Assembly: GCA_029959085.1 (NCBI GenBank)
Contig: JARWIR010000003.1
Coordinates: forward strand, 36,877,505-36,941,504
Source of the DNA: Nemophila menziesii
Lineage: Eukaryota; Streptophyta; Magnoliopsida; Boraginales; Hydrophyllaceae
Reading direction: 5' to 3'
Length of the DNA stretch: 64,000 bases
Shown here: in pieces, positions 11,159 to 24,229 of the stretch
How positions within the stretch are numbered: position 1 is the first letter of the stretch
Layout: every line of letters begins with the position of its first letter
Notes under the pieces: generated by a model
What the model saw: only the letters and a program-made list of their open reading frames with translations
The model's database searches: none
Told to the model about the DNA's origin: nothing
Made by a program: the position numbers and the translations under genes

Positions 11159-12680
11159 ATGGATAAGGAAGATGTTAATATTGTTAAGAAAAAGGAATCG
11201 GAAATTGATTTAACAAAGGTCGAAATAAAAAACGTCATAGCTCATGGCACTTACGGTACTGTTTATCGTGGAATATATGATGGCCAAGACGTTGCAGGTA
11301 CGTAAATTCAACTCTCTCTCTGTCTCTCTATTTGTTAATCATATTCTATTAGCAATTTTACGCTATAATTGTGTTATTATGATGTATGAAGCTTAATGAA
11401 TATCTGAATAATTTGATGGACTTATATGTGTGTCTCTTTCGATTCAATTCTCACTAGTATGTAATTTTCTGCATTATAGTGAAAGTATTGGATTGGGGAG
11501 AGGAAGAGATTGCCACTGATGCTAGAACAACTGCACTTCGGACATCGTTTCGCCAGGAGATTGCAGTTTGGCAAAAACTTGACCATCTAAATGTTACAAA
11601 GGTTCATCATCTCATATATTAATTTATTTTAATTCAAGGTAATAATATGTTATGTTTTTAACGTTTTCACAGTTTGTTGGAGCTTCTACGGGAACATCAA
11701 AGCTTAACATCCCTACAGATATTACTTCTAATGGTGGTCCTGCTAAAGCCTGTTGTGTTGTTTTAGAGTACCTAAACGGTGGGACTCTGAAGAAATATTT
11801 GATTAGGCACATCAGAAAGAAACTCCCCTTTAAAATAGTGATTCAACTTGCTTTGCATCTTGCTAGAGGGTAAGTAAAGTTGAACCTTAATTTCTCGCCT
11901 TTAATTAAAGAAAGACTTAGATTAATTTTGGGTTTTTATTGTGTTTGTTTTTTTTGCAGTTTAAGTTATCTTCATTCAAAATCGATTGTGCATCGTGATG
12001 TAAAAACTGAGAATATGTTGCTGAATGCTCAACTAACGTTAAAGATTGCTGATTTTGGGGTTTCTCGAGTTGAAGCCCAAAATCCAAGAGACATGACCGA
12101 GCTAACTGGTACACTTGGATACATGGCTCCCGAGGTATATATAATAAAATCAGAATTCATGTTTTTACATTGAAAAATTCAGCTAAGGTTTATATTATAT
12201 GTGGGACTAACAAGGAGTACTTTTTCTTTATATATCTATAGGTTCTTGATGGGAAGCCTTACAACCACAAGTGTGACGTTTATAGCTTTGCAATATGCTT
12301 ATGGGAAATCTATTGTTGTGACATGCCTTATGCTGATCTTAGTATGTCCGAATTATCTTCAGCAGCTGCTCATAAGGTTTATTTCTTTTCCAAATAGTCT
12401 TTGTTGACGATTTTTTTTTGATGTTTTTATTGGAATATTTTTTAAGATAAATTTGTTGTGGTACTTGCAGAAACTAAGACCAGATATTCCAAGATGTTGT
12501 CCAAAATCATTGGCAAAGATTATGAAGAGATGTTGGGATGTAAATCCAGAAAAACGTCCTGATATGGATGAAGTAGTGAAAATGATTGAAGCCATTGATA
12601 CTAGCAAAGGTGGTGGTATGCTTCCCGAAGATCAAGCCCGTGGATGTTTCTCCTATTTCAGCAAACCCCGCGGTCCATGA
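11159..12680 (+). CDS. MRK1: Raf-like serine/threonine protein kinase (ATMRK1-like), copy 1
   Basis: Six exons with GT-AG introns: 11159-11297, 11480-11601, 11673-11869, 11960-12134, 12242-12376 and 12471-12680, giving 325 residues. The protein closely resembles plant MLK/Raf-related kinases such as Arabidopsis ATMRK1 (MAPKKK group C), which are presumed cytosolic signalling kinases. Visible motifs: P-loop GTYGTVYRG at 30-38, the ATP-binding Lys in VAVKVLDW at 48, HRDVKTEN at 164-171 (catalytic D166), DFG at 184-186, APE at 209-211, and the family C-terminal sequence AIDTSKGGG before a KPRGP end. The N-terminal extension is shorter than I recall for ATMRK1. All catalytic residues are intact and introns are retained, so this is not a retrocopy. 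Start choice: first ATG after the TATA and leader. Inferred functional. Confidence 0.93.
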
Positions 12681-12988
12681 TTGATCATTCTTCTTTTTTT
12701 CTGAATTGATCATTCAAACTCTAACGATTCTTTGTATCTGTAACTATCTGTAATTTTTCTTCCCGGCTCATTTATGGATTTGTCTTTGTACCATTGTTGT
12801 TAAAAACACTCGTTGTATTTCAATTGAATACTTCATTGCTTCTTGCCAATTGTATTTCAATTCTAAAATATATTACATTATTTATTAATAAATTACTTTT
12901 AACTTTTGTATTGAATATGAATCAATTATCAAACCCACCTTATAAAAAAATTTAATTATAAAAAAACAAATTTCAATAAGTAAACACC
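12681..12988. other. Kinase 3' region and spacer to LINE A
   Basis: AT-rich sequence holding the kinase 3' UTR. No clear canonical polyadenylation signal close to the stop. No gene seen before the truncated LINE A start. Confidence 0.6.
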
Positions 12989-12991
12989 TTA

Positions 12992-13799
12992 TTGTTCTGG
13001 AACTGTGGTGGTGCTAATGGCGAAGGCTTCCGGCGCGCGTTCAGTGATTTGATTTTTCTACACAAACCTTTTATTGCGATTGTTGTCGAGACCAAGGCTT
13101 CGGAATTGGAGGCTACAAAGATTACCAAGTCTCTTAGAATGGAGAAATTTGTTCGTGTGGAAGCGGATGGCTTCTCAAGAGGAATTTGGGTGCTTTGGAA
13201 TCCCGACGGCTTTTCGATCCAAGTTTTATCGGTGTCTAAACAGGTAATCAACTTATATATCTCAAAAGTCTCATGTGTTTCTTGGATCCTTTCTGCAGTA
13301 TACGCGAGTCCTACGGATTGGATTAGAGACTCCCTCTGGGAGGCGCTTGAGGATGCATCCACAACGATTAGCGTACCGTGGCTTGTGGTGGGAGATTTCA
13401 ACCAGATAGGTGACGAAGTGGACCAACTTGGGGGAACAGAAGGTACTACCAGGTCTATGGTCAAGTTTGAAAGGTGGAGGGACTCTTGTGGTTTAGAAGA
13501 CTTAGGTTTCGAGGGGCCGAGATATATGTGGAGTGATTCTTGGAATACGGGGATGAGGATTCTGAAACGGTTGGATAAAACGTATGGAAATCAGTTTTGA
13601 TGGGAAACTTTCGTTCTGTCAAGGGTAAAACATCTGCCGAGAGTTCACTTAGATCACGCTCCCATTCTGGTTGAGGTAGCTGCGCCCATTTCGCCAAGGG
13701 TTTCAAATGTCCGCTTCGGGTTCGAGTTTTCGTGGTGCCATCACGAAAGCTTCCTACCTTTAGTAGAGGGTAAATGGACTAAGGAAGGTGGTGGTCTAG
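12992..13799 (+). pseudogene. LINE A endonuclease domain, junction of units 1 and 2
   Basis: Apurinic-type endonuclease of plant LINEs: the WNC start, VETKA with the catalytic Glu, SAVYASP, VVGDFN and, after a stop, SDHAPI with the catalytic His. A 202-codon open stretch ends at 13600 with TGA at the place where RLDR..GN is normally followed by Trp. The frame continues past it through SDHAPILVEV and FEFSWCHHESF. The N-terminal few residues are missing. Confidence 0.88.
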
Positions 13800-16308
13800 G
13801 TGAGAACATTGCGGTGGGAGTTGGTAAAATGGAAGCGTGAGGTTTTTGATGATATAGTTAAACGGAAAAAAATAGACTTCTTGCACGCAGAGCCATTACA
13901 AATATCTTATAACGTTTCGCTAGTTGAACTTGAGAAAATATTGCGAGAAGAATTTGAAAGCGTACTTGCACAAGAAGGGTGGTATTGGTTTGATCGAGCA
14001 CGAACGGAATGGGTCAATTTGGGCGAAAGAAATACGAAGTTCTGTCATAGAGCGGCGCAGATAAAATTGAGTAAGAACAGGGACTTTCGAATTAAGAATA
14101 ACATCCATGAGTGGATTGAGAATTTAGAGGAGGAGAAGGCATGAGTTAGAGACTTCTTCGATGGGCTGTTTGCGATTGAGGAGGTCACTTCGGATGTATT
14201 TGAGTTACCTAGACTACCTCACTTTTACACTGTGTGAAGTTGAATCACTTAGTGGTGGTATTTCGGATGAGGAAGTTTGTATTGCGGTGTTTCAGATGTC
14301 TCCACACAAAGCTCCTGGTCCGGATGGGATGATAGCCGGCTTATATCAACAGTGTTGGTCCATTGTGGGAAGTTCAGTATGTGAGATGATCTGACACGCG
14401 TTAGTGGTTGGTCACTTCCCGAAGGAGGTTCTTGGCACCCTAATTCATCTTATTCCGAAAGTGGGAGAGCTAGAATATACTACGCAGTTCAGACCTATCA
14501 GCCTGATAAATATGAGTTAGAAGATTTGTATGAAAGTGTTAGTTAATCGCTTAAGACCTTTGTTATCGGAGTATATTGGTCCTTATAAGAGTAGTTTTCT
14601 CCCTAAACGGTCCAAAATTGATAATGTTGTACTTGTAAGTGAGGTTGATTACATGTTGCGACATTGTAAAGGGATGACGAGTTATATGGCAATTAAAGTG
14701 GACTTAGCTAAGGCATACGTTAGGGTCAGGTGAGACTTCATAAAGGATTCCTTGGAAACTCTAGGTGTACCTTCCACGTGGATAGCTGTGATCATAGCGG
14801 GAATGGAAGACAATTATCTACGTATTCTATGGCGTGGGGAGCGGATTAAACCAAAGAGAGGGATTCGAAAGGGCGATCCCATCTCACCGTACTTGTTCGT
14901 TATATGTATGGAGCGACTGTCACTTCTTATACAGAAACTAGTGGAAGAGGAGAGATGGAAACCCATTCGATTATAACTAAGGGGTCTCCTATATCTCATA
15001 TTTTCTTTGCCAATGATCTCATATTATTTGCAGAGGCTTCCTCTCATAATGTTGATCTTTTGCAGGGCACTTTACTTACCTTTTGTCGGGATGCGGGACA
15101 ATCAGTTAGCAGGGAAAAATAGATTATTTATTTTTAGAATAACATTGATGAGGACTTAGCTCTTGATATCACAAGGCGTGGTGGGTTCCAGAGAAGCGAT
15201 TGTATTGGGAAATATTTGTGTGTCCCCGTCTTATCAGGGAGGAGGCCTAAGGGGTTTTATGGGGAGTTCATTAATGGACTTTGGGGTAAGTTGGATAAAT
15301 GGAAAGGGAATTCTCTTTCGCTTGTGGGTCGTATTACATTGGCTCAATCAGTTTTGAGTGTCGCCAATGTATATCATGCAAGTGGAAAAGCTCCCCAATT
15401 ACGTATGCCTTGAGATTGACAAGATTCGTCGTGAGTTTATTTGGGGGAACGCGTATGGTCAAAGACATATCAATTGGGTAGCTTGGAAGTGTGTTTGTAG
15501 GCCTAATAGAATGGGTGGACTGGGGTTTAGATTAGCGGAGGATATGAATAATGCACAACTCAGCAAATTGGGTTGGAAATTGGTTCATGATGGTTTTTCT
15601 TTGTGGCCAATTGTGATGCGGGAAAAATACATTAAATCGACAATTTTTTAATATGTTTTAAGACTTAATGATTCCCGAATGTGTAGAGCCATCGTGGAAG
15701 GTATTGTCGTAGTTATACGGGGATCCCGATGGCTCGTGCATAATGGGGATTCTGTGTCGTTTTGGATGGATGGATGGTTTGGTGAGACTCCATTGATAGG
15801 GCATGCACGGGGGGAGGTTAGCCCTTTTGAAAGACATAGAGCATTTAGTGAATTTATTAGTAGTGGTGGTGTTTGGATATGGGATAGCTTTCAGCATTTA
15901 CTCCCTTCCTCAAAACTTCTAGAGATTACTAGTGTAAGTCTTGCGAAGGGTGATTCTAGGCGTGATGAACTCTCATTGTTACGTGAAGTGCGAGGTGTTT
16001 ACTCGGCTAAATCAGCGGTTTGGGACATAGATGAAACTGAGGTTAATTCGGAGGTCTATTGGAAGATATGGAAGATAAAATTCCCTCAACGAACTAGGGT
16101 GTTGGTGTGGGGAGCAGTTCAGGACAGGATACCAACAAGAGGTAACCTAGCTAGGAAGAGTATGGAGGTACCAGTGGCTTGCCCATTTTGTGAGGTGGTA
16201 ATGGAGAGCTCAATCCATCTTTTTCGGGACTGGTCAATGGTGAGAGAAGTTTTGGTACTAATCCGAAGGGAAATGAGTAGAAACTTCAATGGTGACATGG
16301 AGTTGTAA
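13800..16308 (+). pseudogene. LINE A reverse transcriptase and zinc-binding domain, copy 2
   Basis: Same fragments and the same shared lesions as copy 1, including FAND at 15006-15017. Private changes include Leu to Ile in the zinc-binding part (DRIPTRGN near 16128). The final open stretch is 15679-16308. Confidence 0.88.
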
Positions 16309-17664
16309 AGTCCAGGTGGTAGCAGCTAGGGGTGCACACGGGTCAGGTACCCGGACCATCGACCCCTAGTTAAGAAATAACCCGCACTTGCGGGTTTAAG
16401 GTTCTCAAAACCGAGAACCAATGCATCAAACTTAAATTTTTGCGGGTTGGTTTTTCTAATATGGTTTCGGGTTTGGTTTGTGCGGGTTGGTTCGGTTTTG
16501 GTTTGGTTTCTGGTTTACTTTGCTTATTTATAATTTAGTCCATGAAAATTTAAATAACACATTTCAAGTTCATTACAGCTTTGATTAAGCTAATACAAAA
16601 CCAACTTAACCTATTACAACCTTAATTACCAAATACATAAAAGAAACAACCTTGAATTACAACTTAAAAGTTTTTAAACCATCAAAACCAAATAGATTAA
16701 GCTATTACAAACCCAAATTACCTGAATTACATAAAAATACATCATCCAAAAGACCAAAACCATAATTCAACTTTAACATTTCCAAAAATAAACTACAGCA
16801 GATTCCAAGTTGTAGACCTTAGTTTATAGATACAAACACTAAGCTTCTTATTCCTTTCCAACTTCAAAATTTCCATTCCATTTTCCAACCTGTTTCATAA
16901 GAGTTCGAGACTTTGCCTCTTTTATTTAGTTCCAAATTCAATGTTATATAATGTAATGCAGAAATATAACAAGAATTTCATAGCCTCAGATCATTATATC
17001 ATCATTGGCTATGAATTAGTGCCTCAGATTATTTTTTAAATCGTCACAGGAACTTTAAACCTAAGGGACAAGGGACATTGCATAAAGTATAAAACTGATT
17101 TGTAACTCGCAATAAGGTTATTGGACTACTTTATCACCATTCTTAATAACAACAACACCTTATTGTTATTATTATTATGAATGGCGACAAAGTAGTCTAT
17201 ATAACCTTATTTTGTGCCTCATATTAGCAATTTAAATCATCACATGCACTTTATAAACCTAAGGGACAGGGGACTTGGTCAATTTTACAAAACAACCTAC
17301 AATGTTCAACTAACAAATGCATGACAAAAGAATGTCATCTCTAATAAATTCCTCAGCTCAACTGTACAAAAAATAAACCTGTACAAATCAAAATCATGTT
17401 AAATTGCATCATAGTAACCTCATGAGATTCTTTCTTAAGTCTATATGCACAAGTTTAGTCAAATGCAAGTTATTATAGTATGAAACTGATGTATAACTCA
17501 CATAAGGTTATTGGCTAATTCATTGAATCAGTTAGAGTGGATTGTGGACTTCCACTCAAACTTAATTCATCTATTCCATAATAACCTACACAAGATAAAA
17601 AAATTCAAGTTAGATAGCAATAAAAATGTTCAAGTTAGTCTCGCAAATTGCAAAAAAATATTAG

Positions 17665-19729
17665 TTAGGTATTGAATTTGCCCAATTTAGCTTCCAAGTC
17701 TTCCACAAGTTGTTTAGATGTTCCAAGATTAATTGGAAGAGAAGATCTGAGCCAATTTTGAGTACAAATTAAAGCTTCAACTATTTTAGGGGACAATGAA
17801 CTTCTGAATTGATCAAGTACTCTATGCACTTTCAGAAGCCACAGTTGAAACTGGAACAGCCAACACATGTTTGGCTAGTTGGGACAACACTTTAAACCTC
17901 ATAGAATTACTTTTCCACCAATGTAAAATGTCAAAATTAGAAGCCATCTCTTCTATATCTTCTTTTAGATACTTATCTAATTCAGATGCTTTAGAGGGGT
18001 GTTTCTCAGCCATGAAAGTTTGAAATCTACCACCAAGAACACAAGGAGTTTCAATTGTACTTGTAGTTGAACTTTCCACTTCACCACTAGATGAACTAGT
18101 AGGAGCAGCAGTTTTGTCATACACTTTAAACATCCTTGATAAAGCATCTCTAACCTTGGTAAGAAATATTTCACTTTCAGCTGATGTATACATAAAACTT
18201 AAATAGCATTGTAAGTATTGCATTTTTTCCCTTGGATCTAAAGCAACTGCCACATGGAGAATAATGTTGATACTATTAACTCCACAGTATATATTGAACT
18301 TTTTTTTCATCTCAGTTGCCATTTTACTAAGTACTGGATTTTCATTTGCACATAATTTTACTATTTTTTCCCAAATTCTCACTATTTCATCGAATAAGAG
18401 ATTTGTTGTAACAAATAAGGTACCACTAAATTTCTTAGTGGAAATGTAGAACAATTTCAGAAACTCAACAAAACACCTCACATTTTCCCAATCAATTAAG
18501 TTTGGAGGATTTCTTAAAGCATCTTTAAAGTGTGCAGTATAAGAAGAATCATCCACTTTTATTCGCGCAAATACGGTTTCGAATTTTTCAGCACACTCAA
18601 GCATTTTATAAGTAGAATTCCACCTTGTAGGGACATCAAGGCACAAGTTGGATTTACATTCAACCACCACAAACTCACAAAACCTTTAAAAGCTCTAAAT
18701 ATTGCAGGAAAGCCTCTAACATATTTAACTGCATCTCGTATATTTTTGATACAAGCTTCTAACTCAACCATACCCTCTTTTACAATAAGATTCAAAATGT
18801 GAGCGCAACACCTAACATGAAGAAATTCATGTTTAAGAAGAGATTTTGTTTTTTCCCCTGCAACTTTCACAAAATACTTAATTGCCACAATGTTAGAAGA
18901 AGCATTATCAACTGTCAAAGTAAGATATGAATTGATATTCCAATCCAAAAGAATTGCTTCTACTTTTCTACGAATTGTTTCACCTTTATGATCCTCAACT
19001 TTACAAAACCCTATGACTCTTTTATTTTATTTCCAATTTGAATCCACATAATGGGCAGTCGAACACATATAATTCAAGTTTTGATTAGAGGTCCATGTAT
19101 CAGTGGTCATATTAATTGTCATATTTTTCAACTCTTTTTTCAACTTAAGCTTTTCTTCTTCATATATAGTCATACACTTTCGCATAATGGTCGTTCTACA
19201 TGGTATAGTTTTATACTTGGGTTGCATTATTTTACAAAAAAATTTAAAACCAATGCCTTCCACAAATCTAAAACTTAACTCATCTATAATGACCAATTGA
19301 GCTAGGGCCTTAGTACAAGCTTCAATAGAAAACACATAAGTTCCGACTACATTCTTTCCTTCATCAGATTTTGAGAAATTTAACAAAGTTTAGCCATCTT
19401 CTGTTGGAGGATAAAAGGGATATTTTGTGCATCTTTTAAGCTTAATGTGATTATTCATATTAGTTGTACCATGCTTTCTAGTATTAGCTGCATATGAATG
19501 TTCACAATATTTACAAACTGATCTTATACTACCATCTTCATAAGTAATAACTTCAAAGTGTTTCCAACAATTAGAGGTTTTTTTTTATCTTTTTAGGGAT
19601 ATGTGGTAAACTACTAGAGGGGCGAGTGTTAAGAGTATCAGAAGAGTTACCAACAGGTGTTTGATCAATACCTTGAGTGGGTTGTATAGTAAGATCAATG
19701 ATGGAATCGGAATCATCCTCCATACTCAT
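17665..19729 (-). pseudogene. hAT transposase, copy 2
   Basis: Same domain order and shared breaks as copy 1 (TAA after the BED finger, TAA after VDSNWK, frameshifts near 18670 and 17825). It lacks the private TAG of copy 1, so the frame runs on through QNLNYMCSTAHYVDSNWK. It has its own extra T in a T-run near 19580 that shifts the frame before the BED finger. Confidence 0.9.
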
Positions 19730-20236
19730 TAATCTGCAAAACAAAACAAACAAATCAAAAATTAATTAGTAATAATCATAAACTATAAAAATAAATCAAT
19801 CTATTTTTGAAAATCATTTACAATAACCTAGATCTTCAAATTGATTACAAGAATTGAAGAAAAGAAGAATGATCAAAGAGATTGAAGATTCATACCTGGG
19901 AAAGGGGGCTTTGAAGAACACGAAACCCTATATCGGCCTTTTATACAAATCCAGAAAACCTCACATAACAATATCTCATTAACCATATCATAAAAAGTAT
20001 TAACCATGACTTAATCGATTAACCATGGTAAGCTTGTACATCGGAGGCGATAGACATCATGAGAGAAGTAATGAACAATAAATGCGGACCTCAAAGGTTG
20101 TTTTAAAACCATCTAAATAATTAATGCGGAGTACAAAAGGAGCCTTGGAGAGAGACGGTGATGGATGGGTGCAGGGATGGGTTTCAGAGAGTAGCCAAGA
20201 GAGAAGGTGAAAAGGCTAGGGTTTAGCCCCGTTTTC

Positions 20237-20237
<1 letters not shown>

Positions 20238-20284
<47 letters not shown>
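20238..20284. repeat. (GA)n microsatellite in hAT, copy 2
   Basis: Uninterrupted GA tract at the place of the interrupted, longer tract in copy 1. Confidence 0.95.
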
Positions 20285-20290
<6 letters not shown>

Positions 20291-21175
20291 GTGTGAAAGA
20301 AGTCAGAAATGAGGTGGGTTATGTTTACCCACCTCTTTTATATTACATATATAAAAAAAATAAGTAATGGGCTGTTTTTGCGGGTTGGACCGGGTACCCG
20401 CGGTTTGGCCTTTTCACAAACCGAGAACCAACCCTTATCCACCAAAAAAATTATTTTTGGCCCATCCCAACCCATGGTTTGTGCGGGTAGGTTTTTTTGG
20501 GTTGGGTTGGGTCGGTTTCGTGCGGTTTTGTGGTTTTGTGGTTTTTCGTGTGCATCCCTAGTAGCAGCTAGCCTTCTTCCCAGGCGCTCCATAGTGGATA
20601 CTCGGGTTTACAGCAAGATGGAGGGGCGATCTGTAACATCACCAGGTCGCGCAGCAGCGCCTCGAAGTCGGACAGCTGCAGATAGGAGTAGCCACGGTGA
20701 AACAGGTACAGTCCATTAATTGTTTAGTCTCACGATCTTTTGGCTTGGATGGAACAGGTGTGGGTTTGCAGCATCATTTGTAGGGTCTCACTGAACAGCG
20801 CAGACCAGCTATGGGGGATCGGATGAACTCAATTCGTTACCACGAAGAGCTTAATAGTTCTGTTGCAAATTTTGCAGAAGAGGAGGACCTTTCAGGGCCA
20901 GATCTGCCACTGTCCGATGTCCAGTGGTGGTCAAAGAATTTATCTGCTAAAGGTCTCTTTGTCGGGGTCACATGAGATGCATTTTTTGGGTCCCTTATTA
21001 AGGTAATATGGCGAGCGTGTAACGATATTGTATTCAGTAGTGGAGGTATCCCCTACCGGGAAAGATATATTGCGTAGTGCCCGTTTCTTAGCACATACTT
21101 ATGCAAAGGCTTAGGGGAATATCCCTGGAACTGTTTCAGTTAATAAAGGATCTACTAGCCTCATTGGATGGTGTA

Positions 21176-21675
21176 AACTGGTCAAAGGGGTGAAATTGAA
21201 TACAAATGGAAGTTGTAATAGGTGGCGCAAGGAAAGTGGTGGTGGCGGTGTAATTGGAGATAGTGACGGAATATGGATCAGGGGTTTTCGATGAAAATTT
21301 GCCATGATTAACCGTTTGTTATGAATTGATTGCGCTCTATGAAGGCCTTAGAATGGTTGAAGGAATGCCTCTTAAGGAGATTATTATCGAAGTAGATTCT
21401 TGGAAAGTGGTGGAGATATTATGTAGTGTGGGCAGGGACAAGGGGCAGCAGCATTCTGGATTGGGAAAATTCGTGAAATCTTGAAGAGGAATAGTTCATT
21501 CGTCCTTAGAAGTTTTTATCGAAAGGCTGACTTTTGTGCGGATAGGCTAGCTCATTTGGGTTTGAGGCAAACAGACATCTATCGCTCCCTTAAGGATCCT
21601 CCTAAGGAAATTTGGAAGTATCTCACACGCGATCGGATGGGATGGAAGACGCCTAGAGATGTTTTTAGTCCCTGA
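21176..21675 (+). pseudogene. LINE A RNase H domain, copy 2
   Basis: Same Asn-for-Asp change at the first catalytic position as copy 1. A private 1-bp deletion near 21446 (GGGGCAGC against GGGGCCAGC) breaks the frame after WKVVEIL. The C-terminal 64 codons (21481-21675) stay open. Confidence 0.8.
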
Positions 21676-21741
21676 GTGTTAGATGATTTGTTAGCCTAGT
21701 ATTCCACGATCCTATTGGATCTCCACTATAACAAAAAAAAA

Positions 21742-22048
21742 CTTTTTGTTGAGAAATCCCGTTTTTATCGGTGGTTACTATTGTACTATATGCAGTGTAC
21801 GGATGCGGGATGGCAAAAAAATGGTATCATTTCAAAATTAGTTTATTCATGATAGGTCATATGAAATGTTAAGAACAAGTACATTATGTAAAATATGTCT
21901 ATACATGTTAGCAATGTTCTTCTGTCTCTTAATTGTATGTTATTCGATTTTTTTGAGCATGTTTCGGGTGATGGTCGAAATCTGTATACGCTACAGACCC
22001 ATGACATTCTATCTATTAATGCTAGTGATTCTAATGTGTCTATTTGGT
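21742..22048. other. Spacer between LINE A and LINE B, copy 2
   Basis: Equivalent of 8064-8370 and nearly identical to it; no gene. Confidence 0.5.
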
Positions 22049-23494
22049 CATCTTCCTTCGGGTCTGAATGATACACTTATTCACCTTATTCCAAAAGTGT
22101 CAGATCCGAACCGGGTACGTTTATATCGCCCGATTAGCCTTATTAATTGTCATGTTAAGTTTACTATGAAGGCCATGGTAAATAGACTCATGCCTATTCT
22201 GTCTAACATTATTGGCCCGTGCCAAAGTAGTTTCTTACCAGGTCGCTCTACGGTGGATAATGTTGTGCTGTTGCGCGAAGTGGATCACAAGATGCGTCAC
22301 CAGCAAGGAAGGAACGGAATAATGGCCGTTAAAATCGACCTCGCAAAAGCTTATGACAAGATCAGATGGGAATTCATCGAAGAGACAATCCAACATTTTG
22401 GGTTTCTGGAAAAGTGGATAAAGTTGATTATGTCAAGTATGAAGGAAAACGAGATGCGGGTTTTATGGAATGGGGAGCCGTTGCAACCGTTTATGCCTTA
22501 CAGGGGTATTCGGCAAGGGGATCCCTTATCCCCGTACCTATTTGTCATGTGTATGGAAAGATTATCTATATTAATTAAGAAGCTTTGTAGCTCGGGAAGG
22601 TGGTAGGAGGTTCAGATTGGTCGTGGGGGTCCCAAATTGTCTCACTTATTTTTCGCGGATGATCTAATCCTTTTTGGTGAAGCTTCTCTTTTGCAGGTGC
22701 ATATAATACAAGAGGCGGTGGAGTTGTTTTGCAATGAAGCGGGTCAGACCATTAGTGCGGAGAAGTCGCTGATTTATTTCTCCTCAAATGTTCCGGAAAC
22801 ACTTCAGAAGGAGCTAACATTAGCAAGTGGTTTCTGCCATAGTAGCTCGTTTGGCTCGTACTTGGGTGTCCCCATCTTATCTGGTAGACTTCCTAAGGAT
22901 TTTTATAAAGGGATATTAGAAAAAATGAGAGGCAAGTTAGCGGCGTGGAAGACAAAGACTCTATCTCTAGGCGGCCGTATCACGCTAGCCCAGTCTTAAA
23001 CGCAATGCTGGTTTACCAAATGCAATTTATGAAGCTACCCAAGTATGTATGTAAAGAGATTGATAGAGTGGTCCGAAATTTTATCTGGGGTTCCTCAGAT
23101 CCAGAGAGAAAGATACAGTGGGTTGCGTGGGAACAAATTTGTAAACCAAAAAAAAATTGGTGGTCTTGGAATAAGAAGCGCAGAAATGTATAATTTGGCT
23201 TTGCTTGCTAAGCTTGGTTGGAGGATTTTTATTGGAGACGAATCGGTAGCGTGGGTCCAAATATTCAGAAACAAATATTTCAAAAACGGGGTCCTTAATC
23301 GTATATTGAATGGGAGTGAGTCAAGTGTCTGTAAAGCAATTGTTGTGGGGGTAAATGCTATTCTAGATGGTATTGCGGAGCAAAGGGTTGAGGGTGGACC
23401 GAGCGTAAGGTGGAAGTTTCATAGTTCGGGGTCTTTTACCATCAAGCCGGCTTTTATGATGTTTGACGAGCGAGAAGAGGATACGCCTTCGTAG
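22049..23494 (+). pseudogene. LINE B reverse transcriptase, copy 2
   Basis: Same breaks as copy 1 (TAG, TAA and the frame change at the A-run). It has the canonical GIRQGDP motif where copy 1 has GIRQGGP, and Thr for Ile in HVKFTMKAM. Catalytic FADD retained. Confidence 0.88.
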
Positions 23495-23638
23495 TCTCTG
23501 CAGAACGAATCTTACTTATTTATTAAAACTTGCATACGATCTGTATACTTGCAGAACCGTGCTAGATTAGGATGACTAATTGCACTTATTTATATTCTAA
23601 TTTTATCACACCCTAGTCGACACCAGGGCATTATCAAG

Positions 23639-24229
23639 ATGGCCTCGAATATATTGGTTAATTGGGTTAAGCCATGTGATGGAGACAAATTAAACATTGA
23701 TGGAAGTTTTATTTTTGAAAAGAAGATGGCCGGTATTGGTGGCATCTTGAGGGACAGGTATGGGTCGTGTATTGCTGGATTTATGGGACCTTGTCTCGTT
23801 GATTCTCCTTTCATTTATGAACTTTTTGCATTACTTTTTGGTCTTAAATGGGTTTTGTGCAATGGTTATGTCGAAATGATGATCGAAACAGATTCGAAGG
23901 AACTCCACGCGCTAGTGAAGGACGGTGAGAGTTCAATTCACTATGAGAGGGGCTCGGGGAAGTTCCACGCGCTAGTGAAGGGCGGTGGGAACTTAGGTAG
24001 CCGCCATGTTTCAATTATAGGAGAATGTTGTGCAATCTTGAAGAGACACCCAAAGCTCGAGCTATGTCATGTGTTCCGGGAAGCTAACTTTTGCGCAGAT
24101 AAACTAGTAAAAGAAGGTGCGAAGATGCATTCTCAGCCTATTGTTTTTACGGACCCCCCTGATTACCTGTGGAACTATATTACGAGAGATAGAAGTGAGT
24201 GCGCGACTGCTAGAGTCGTGCTAGATTAA
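23639..24229 (+). CDS. LINE B RNase H-like ORF (196 aa), copy 2
   Basis: Open in this unit too, with the same four acidic residues and the same 20-residue duplication. It differs from copy 1 at A157V (KLVKEG) and M194V. The frame has stayed open in both units, but the time since duplication is too short to infer selection from that. Confidence 0.72.
   Translation: MASNILVNWVKPCDGDKLNIDGSFIFEKKMAGIGGILRDRYGSCIAGFMGPCLVDSPFIYELFALLFGLKWVLCNGYVEMMIETDSKELHALVKDGESSIHYERGSGKFHALVKGGGNLGSRHVSIIGECCAILKRHPKLELCHVFREANFCADKLVKEGAKMHSQPIVFTDPPDYLWNYITRDRSECATARVVLD

Larger units (their letters stand above)
1..13690. repeat. Tandem array unit 1 (13,690 bp)
   Basis: The sequence at position 1 recurs at 13691 and again at 27372, in the same orientation and collinear throughout. 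Unit limits are arbitrary because the array runs off the left edge. Content in order: LINE A interior, hAT insertion, LINE A 3' end, LINE B, kinase gene, LINE A 5' end. Differences from unit 2 are scattered substitutions and homopolymer or microsatellite length changes, which argues against a simple assembly duplication. Confidence 0.97.
16327..20560 (-). mobile_element. hAT transposon, copy 2
   Basis: Terminal repeats at 16327 and 20560, flanked by GTAGCAGC at 16319-16326 and 20561-20568. It is 4,234 bp, 11 bp shorter than copy 1, through GA-tract and small subterminal changes. Confidence 0.95.
12989..21741 (+). mobile_element. LINE A, copy 2 (interrupted by hAT)
   Basis: The only copy whose 5' and 3' ends both lie in the window. 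The 5' end falls within the first residues of the endonuclease (LFWNCGG), leaving no ORF1. The A-run at 21733-21741 marks the 3' end. No convincing target-site duplication is visible around it. The hAT occupies 16327-20560. LINE homology starts only about 310 bp after the kinase stop codon. Confidence 0.9.

Noticed and set aside
11159..12680. Kinase as a retrocopied gene carried by the LINEs
   Set aside because: It keeps five GT-AG introns, a TATA box and no adjacent A-tail, so it was duplicated as DNA.
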